From the NCBI GenBank assembly GCA_947457605.1, contig CANGWP010000110.1, positions 1 through 7,130 on the forward strand: 7,130 bases of DNA, in the 5' to 3' direction. This stretch comes from Bdellovibrionales bacterium. Lineage in GTDB: Bacteria; Bdellovibrionota; UBA1018; CAIMNF01. The notes beneath the pieces were generated by a model. The model had not been told where the DNA came from. It worked only from the letters and a program-made list of their open reading frames with translations, and made no database searches. The stretch's first letter is position 1. Every line of letters starts with the position of its first letter. The position numbers and the translations under genes were made by a program. Positions 4,674-7,130 of the stretch are shown in pieces.

Positions 4674-5269
4674 TTCAGGCGCTCCCGTAAAACTGCGATG
4701 CTTTTGTTGTCCTTTACGGAAACCCATACCAGATCCTCGGCTTCAACGGTATAGGGGGCAAGGGATTCCAGGATTTCCCTCTTTCGTTTTGCACGATCAG
4801 ACTGGGTCTTCAGTTGATCCGTCTTGGTGAGGACAATCTGAATCGGGATTCCCTTGTGAGCAAAAAACTCGAGCGCCTCGAGGTCCTGCTCGGTCGGCCC
4901 ATGCCGGCTGTCGAACAAAAGAAGAACACATTCCAGCGCTTTGTCGGCAGAAAAATAGCTATCGAGAAGCCTGACCCATGCGTTCTTTTCGGAGTGAGCC
5001 ACCTTGGCAAATCCGTAGCCTGGAAGATCTGCCACGATTTTTTTCAAATTTTGCCACAGGAAAAAGTGAATTGCTTTGGTTTTTCCGGGCATTGCGGAAA
5101 CCCGTGCGATTTTTTGTTCAAGCAAAGCGTTGATGAGCGAGCTTTTTCCGACGTTGGATCTTCCGACAAACGCAATTCGAGGCTCCGACCTGCCGTTCAG
5201 AAAGCCACGCTTCAGGAGTGTTGGAATTTGTCCCGGATCCGCAAGGGTGATCAGATACTCTGATGCCAT
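4670..5269 (-). CDS. engB: Ribosome biogenesis GTPase EngB/YsxC/YihA
   Basis: EngB is an essential TRAFAC-class GTPase in many bacteria, needed for late 50S subunit assembly. The 199-residue product has the full set of guanine-nucleotide motifs: G1 GRSNVGKS (36-43), the G2 threonine in the family signature MPGKTKAIHFF (60-70, Thr64), G3 DLPGYGFAKV (81-90), G4 TKTD (148-151), and a G5-like VSVK near 183. The length is typical (about 195-210). The start at 5269 gives a normal N-terminus before the G domain; GGA sits about five bases upstream, so the ribosome site is only moderate. The stop codon overlaps the ldcA start (ATGA), so translational coupling is likely. The gene is divergent from the sigma-54 activator, with 88 bases between the starts. 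Confidence 0.97.
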   Translation of the reverse strand: MASEYLITLADPGQIPTLLKRGFLNGRSEPRIAFVGRSNVGKSSLINALLEQKIARVSAMPGKTKAIHFFLWQNLKKIVADLPGYGFAKVAHSEKNAWVRLLDSYFSADKALECVLLLFDSRHGPTEQDLEALEFFAHKGIPIQIVLTKTDQLKTQSDRAKRKREILESLAPYTVEAEDLVWVSVKDNKSIAVLRERLK

Positions 5270-5357
5270 TTGTCCACACTACCACAGGGGAGCGATCTTA
5301 AAACTCATCTCTTTTGATTGATTCCATGGCATGTGGATTGCTTGATGGGCCTTCACC

Positions 5358-6674
5358 ATGAATGAACTCTTCGCACAAATCAAAGACCCGGATGGACATC
5401 GACGAACCGTAAAATGGAGCAGCTATCCCATAGAGCTCGGAACAGACCTGACCCATCGGAGCCAGCTTCGAGACCCGAAACTCAAGCCCGCAGCGTTTCG
5501 AATTGATCGGCACCCGAACCGCGGACCGGTCATGGTCTCTCTTGATTCCGATCTTCTGATCGGGCTTGGGGATTTTCGCGTGCAATCCCTGGAGCTGCCT
5601 TTCTTTGTGCCGATCAAGGTGGGCGATACCGAACTCATCTTTACGGAGACCGAAGTCCGGACCCGGGTCCGTGAATCCGCATCCGGAGAACAGGCTTGGC
5701 ACACGGAATCAGAAAAGGGCCGGCAGATGCTTGATTCTGTGAGGAAGGCGGCGAGGACCCGTCTTTCGATTTATCTCAGTGGTGAAACCGGAACCGGCAA
5801 GGAGGTTCTGGCCCGCTGGACCCATCTTTGGTCGGAGCGCGCATCGGGCCCCTTTGTTCCGATCAATTGCGGAGCGGTTGCAGTATCGGTTGCAGAGAGC
5901 GAACTCTTTGGGCACGTGAAAGGGGCGTTCACGGGTGCGATCAAAGACCGGCCCGGCGCTCTTTTGCAGGCTCACGGGGGTACGCTTTTTTTGGATGAAG
6001 TTGGGGATCTGCCGCTTGAGCTCCAGGTAAAGTTGCTTCGGTTTCTTGAGAGTGGCGAGATCAGGCCTCTTGGCTCGGATCGCGTTCTTCATGCCGACGT
6101 GAGGATTGTTTGTGCGACCCATAAGCCACTCAAAACCCTGGTGCAGGAGGGAAAGTTCCGGCAGGATCTTTACTTCAGGCTTGCCTCGATTCCGATCGAG
6201 ATTCCTTCCCTTCGCACGCGCCCCGAGGACATTCGGGCTCTAGCGATCCGATTTGCGGAGGAGCATGGAAAGACGCTCACTCGCGAGGCAATCTACCGAC
6301 TTCAGGTCAACTCCTGGCCCGGCAATGTGCGTGAACTCAGGCACGCAATCGAAAGGGCATGTGGCGGCGCGGGGCCGGATCAAGACGTGGTTCATGCCTC
6401 GGATTTTGATTTCATGATCGAGGCCGAGGGGACTGCGATTGCAGGTGCGATTCAGGCAAGCGCCACTCTTGAGGCACCCGGAATTTGCACTCTCGATCAG
6501 ATGGAAAAATTCATGATCTTGCGCGCCCTTCGCGTGGTCAACGGGCGGCGATCTGAGGCCGCGCGCTTGCTTGGGATTGCGCGAAGCACGCTTTTTGTTC
6601 GAATGAAATACCATGGAATCAATGGTCCAAGGGCGGCCGAAGCCTGGAGGCTTCACTTGATCGGTGAAAGTTGA
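5358..6674 (+). CDS. Sigma-54-dependent transcriptional activator with FHA-like N-terminus (AAA+, Fis HTH)
   Basis: This is a three-part bacterial enhancer-binding protein that would remodel RNA polymerase-sigma-54 using ATP. Residues 1-100 look like a degenerate FHA domain: beta-rich, with PIELGTD (24-30) and KVGDTELIF (87-95) at the positions of the first and last strands, but without the usual GR, SxxH and NG residues. The AAA+ domain runs from about 115 to 340: Walker A GETGTGKE (142-149), sigma-54 contact loop GAFTGA (189-194), Walker B LFLDE (210-214), arginine fingers Arg268 and Arg274 in FRQDLYFRL, and sensor II WPGNVREL (320-327). The Fis-type helix-turn-helix is at about 385-420 (GRRSEAARLLGIARSTLF). 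All residues needed for activity are present. ATG 5358 is the first start after an in-frame TGA; its ribosome site is weak. The target promoters are unknown. Confidence 0.95.
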   Translation: MNELFAQIKDPDGHRRTVKWSSYPIELGTDLTHRSQLRDPKLKPAAFRIDRHPNRGPVMVSLDSDLLIGLGDFRVQSLELPFFVPIKVGDTELIFTETEVRTRVRESASGEQAWHTESEKGRQMLDSVRKAARTRLSIYLSGETGTGKEVLARWTHLWSERASGPFVPINCGAVAVSVAESELFGHVKGAFTGAIKDRPGALLQAHGGTLFLDEVGDLPLELQVKLLRFLESGEIRPLGSDRVLHADVRIVCATHKPLKTLVQEGKFRQDLYFRLASIPIEIPSLRTRPEDIRALAIRFAEEHGKTLTREAIYRLQVNSWPGNVRELRHAIERACGGAGPDQDVVHASDFDFMIEAEGTAIAGAIQASATLEAPGICTLDQMEKFMILRALRVVNGRRSEAARLLGIARSTLFVRMKYHGINGPRAAEAWRLHLIGES

Positions 6675-7130
6675 TGCCGAATGCAGCGCCCTTGCTCATA
6701 GAAAAAGGTTCCTTCAAACGGAATTCGGTCGAAAACCAGGGGAAGGAATTTCGCATCCCCCTCCCAAAGGTCAAGGCAAAGAACCCGGGAGAACGGAACA
6801 AAATGCAGTGAGCCCTCCGGTTGGAGCGGGTCATTCAGCGGGATTGAGTCCTTTTGGGCCGGGGTAAGCTCGGTTGTGTAAACTGTCACCCACCAATCCT
6901 CGGATTTGTGGGCTTTGAAATTTGGAAAGTACAATTGCCCAGTCCACTTCCACTGTGTGCTTTCGGTTTTGCAAGAGGCTTCCTCTTCAAACTCACGAAC
7001 GGCGGCTTGAAGGGGCGTTTCACCGGGATCAAGCTTCCCGCCGAGGCCGTTCCATTTTCCCGGCATGCCGTCTTTGCCGCGGGCGTTCAGCATCAGGACT
7101 TCATTTTCTGAAAAAGCATAGAGAAGAACC
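6653..7130 (-). CDS. MTH1-like Nudix hydrolase (probable 8-oxo-dGTP diphosphatase), 5' end cut by window edge
   Basis: Nudix enzymes of the MTH1/MutT type hydrolyse oxidised nucleoside triphosphates so that they are not built into DNA. The frame is open to the right edge. Residues upstream of the ATG at 7093 (VLLYAFSENEVL) match the first Nudix strands, so the true start lies outside, probably only a few codons away. Counting from ATG 7093, KWNGLGGKLDPGE (13-25) continues into REFEEEASC (33-41). This gives the Nudix box with all acidic residues, but Ser40 replaces the usual glycine. The C-terminal half (FVPF, LWEGDAKFLPLV, IPFEGTFFYEQG) parallels human MTH1; MTH1 Trp117 and Asp120 are kept as Trp110 and Asp113, while Asp119 is Gly112. 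The 3' end overlaps the convergent sigma-54 activator gene by 22 bases. The substrate is inferred. Confidence 0.92.
   Translation of the reverse strand, partial: VLLYAFSENEVLMLNARGKDGMPGKWNGLGGKLDPGETPLQAAVREFEEEASCKTESTQWKWTGQLYFPNFKAHKSEDWWVTVYTTELTPAQKDSIPLNDPLQPEGSLHFVPFSRVLCLDLWEGDAKFLPLVFDRIPFEGTFFYEQGRCIRHQLSPIK

Noticed and set aside
4674..4727. Upstream start for ldcA adding 18 residues
   Set aside because: It would overlap engB by more than 50 bases. ATG 4673 has GGAG at good spacing, a classic ATGA overlap, and the family-typical N-terminus MIRIGIVA.

Overview
The window carries ordinary bacterial chromosome with tightly packed genes on both strands and no mobile element, CRISPR array or rRNA. 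The mix points to a Gram-negative, deltaproteobacterium-like or Bdellovibrio-like lineage: an enterobacterial-type AhpC, two exported proteins with Sec signal peptides, a sigma-54 activator with an FHA-like front end, a stand-alone receiver domain and an LD-carboxypeptidase. This placement is inference from gene content only; no marker gene in the window fixes it.

Layout. Positions 1-150 hold the 3' end of ahpC, closed by a textbook intrinsic terminator (181-219). After a roughly 300-base gene-free leader come crcB/fluC (fluoride channel) and, joined by an ATGA overlap, a gene for a secreted protein with alpha/beta-hydrolase-like motifs. Only four bases further, a secreted protein of unknown function is encoded on the opposite strand (1841-2440). 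Its upstream region carries a TTGACT/AGTCAA dyad. Next, also on the minus strand, is a single-domain response regulator with altered active-site residues (2614-2982). It is divergent from a small Xre-like DNA-binding protein (3119-3484) whose N-terminus is a KNGS pentapeptide repeat. The gap between these two contains a 20-base-arm inverted repeat and a 15-base palindrome.

A tRNA-Leu(CAA) gene follows on the minus strand (3507-3593), with a plausible promoter of its own. Upstream of it is a two-gene minus-strand operon, engB (ribosome-assembly GTPase) followed by ldcA (peptidoglycan LD-carboxypeptidase), joined by an ATGA overlap. Divergent from engB is an FHA-like/AAA+/Fis sigma-54 activator (5358-6674). 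Its 3' end overlaps by 22 bases the convergent end of an MTH1-like Nudix hydrolase gene that runs off the right edge.

Functionally the genes fall into stress defence and housekeeping (AhpC against peroxides, the MTH1-like enzyme against oxidised nucleotides, CrcB against fluoride, EngB for 50S assembly, LdcA for murein recycling), regulation (receiver, Xre-like protein, sigma-54 activator) and two uncharacterised exported proteins. I see no clear novel multi-gene system. The items most worth a second look are the structured divergent region at 2983-3118 with its two regulators, and the secreted hydrolase-like protein coupled to crcB.
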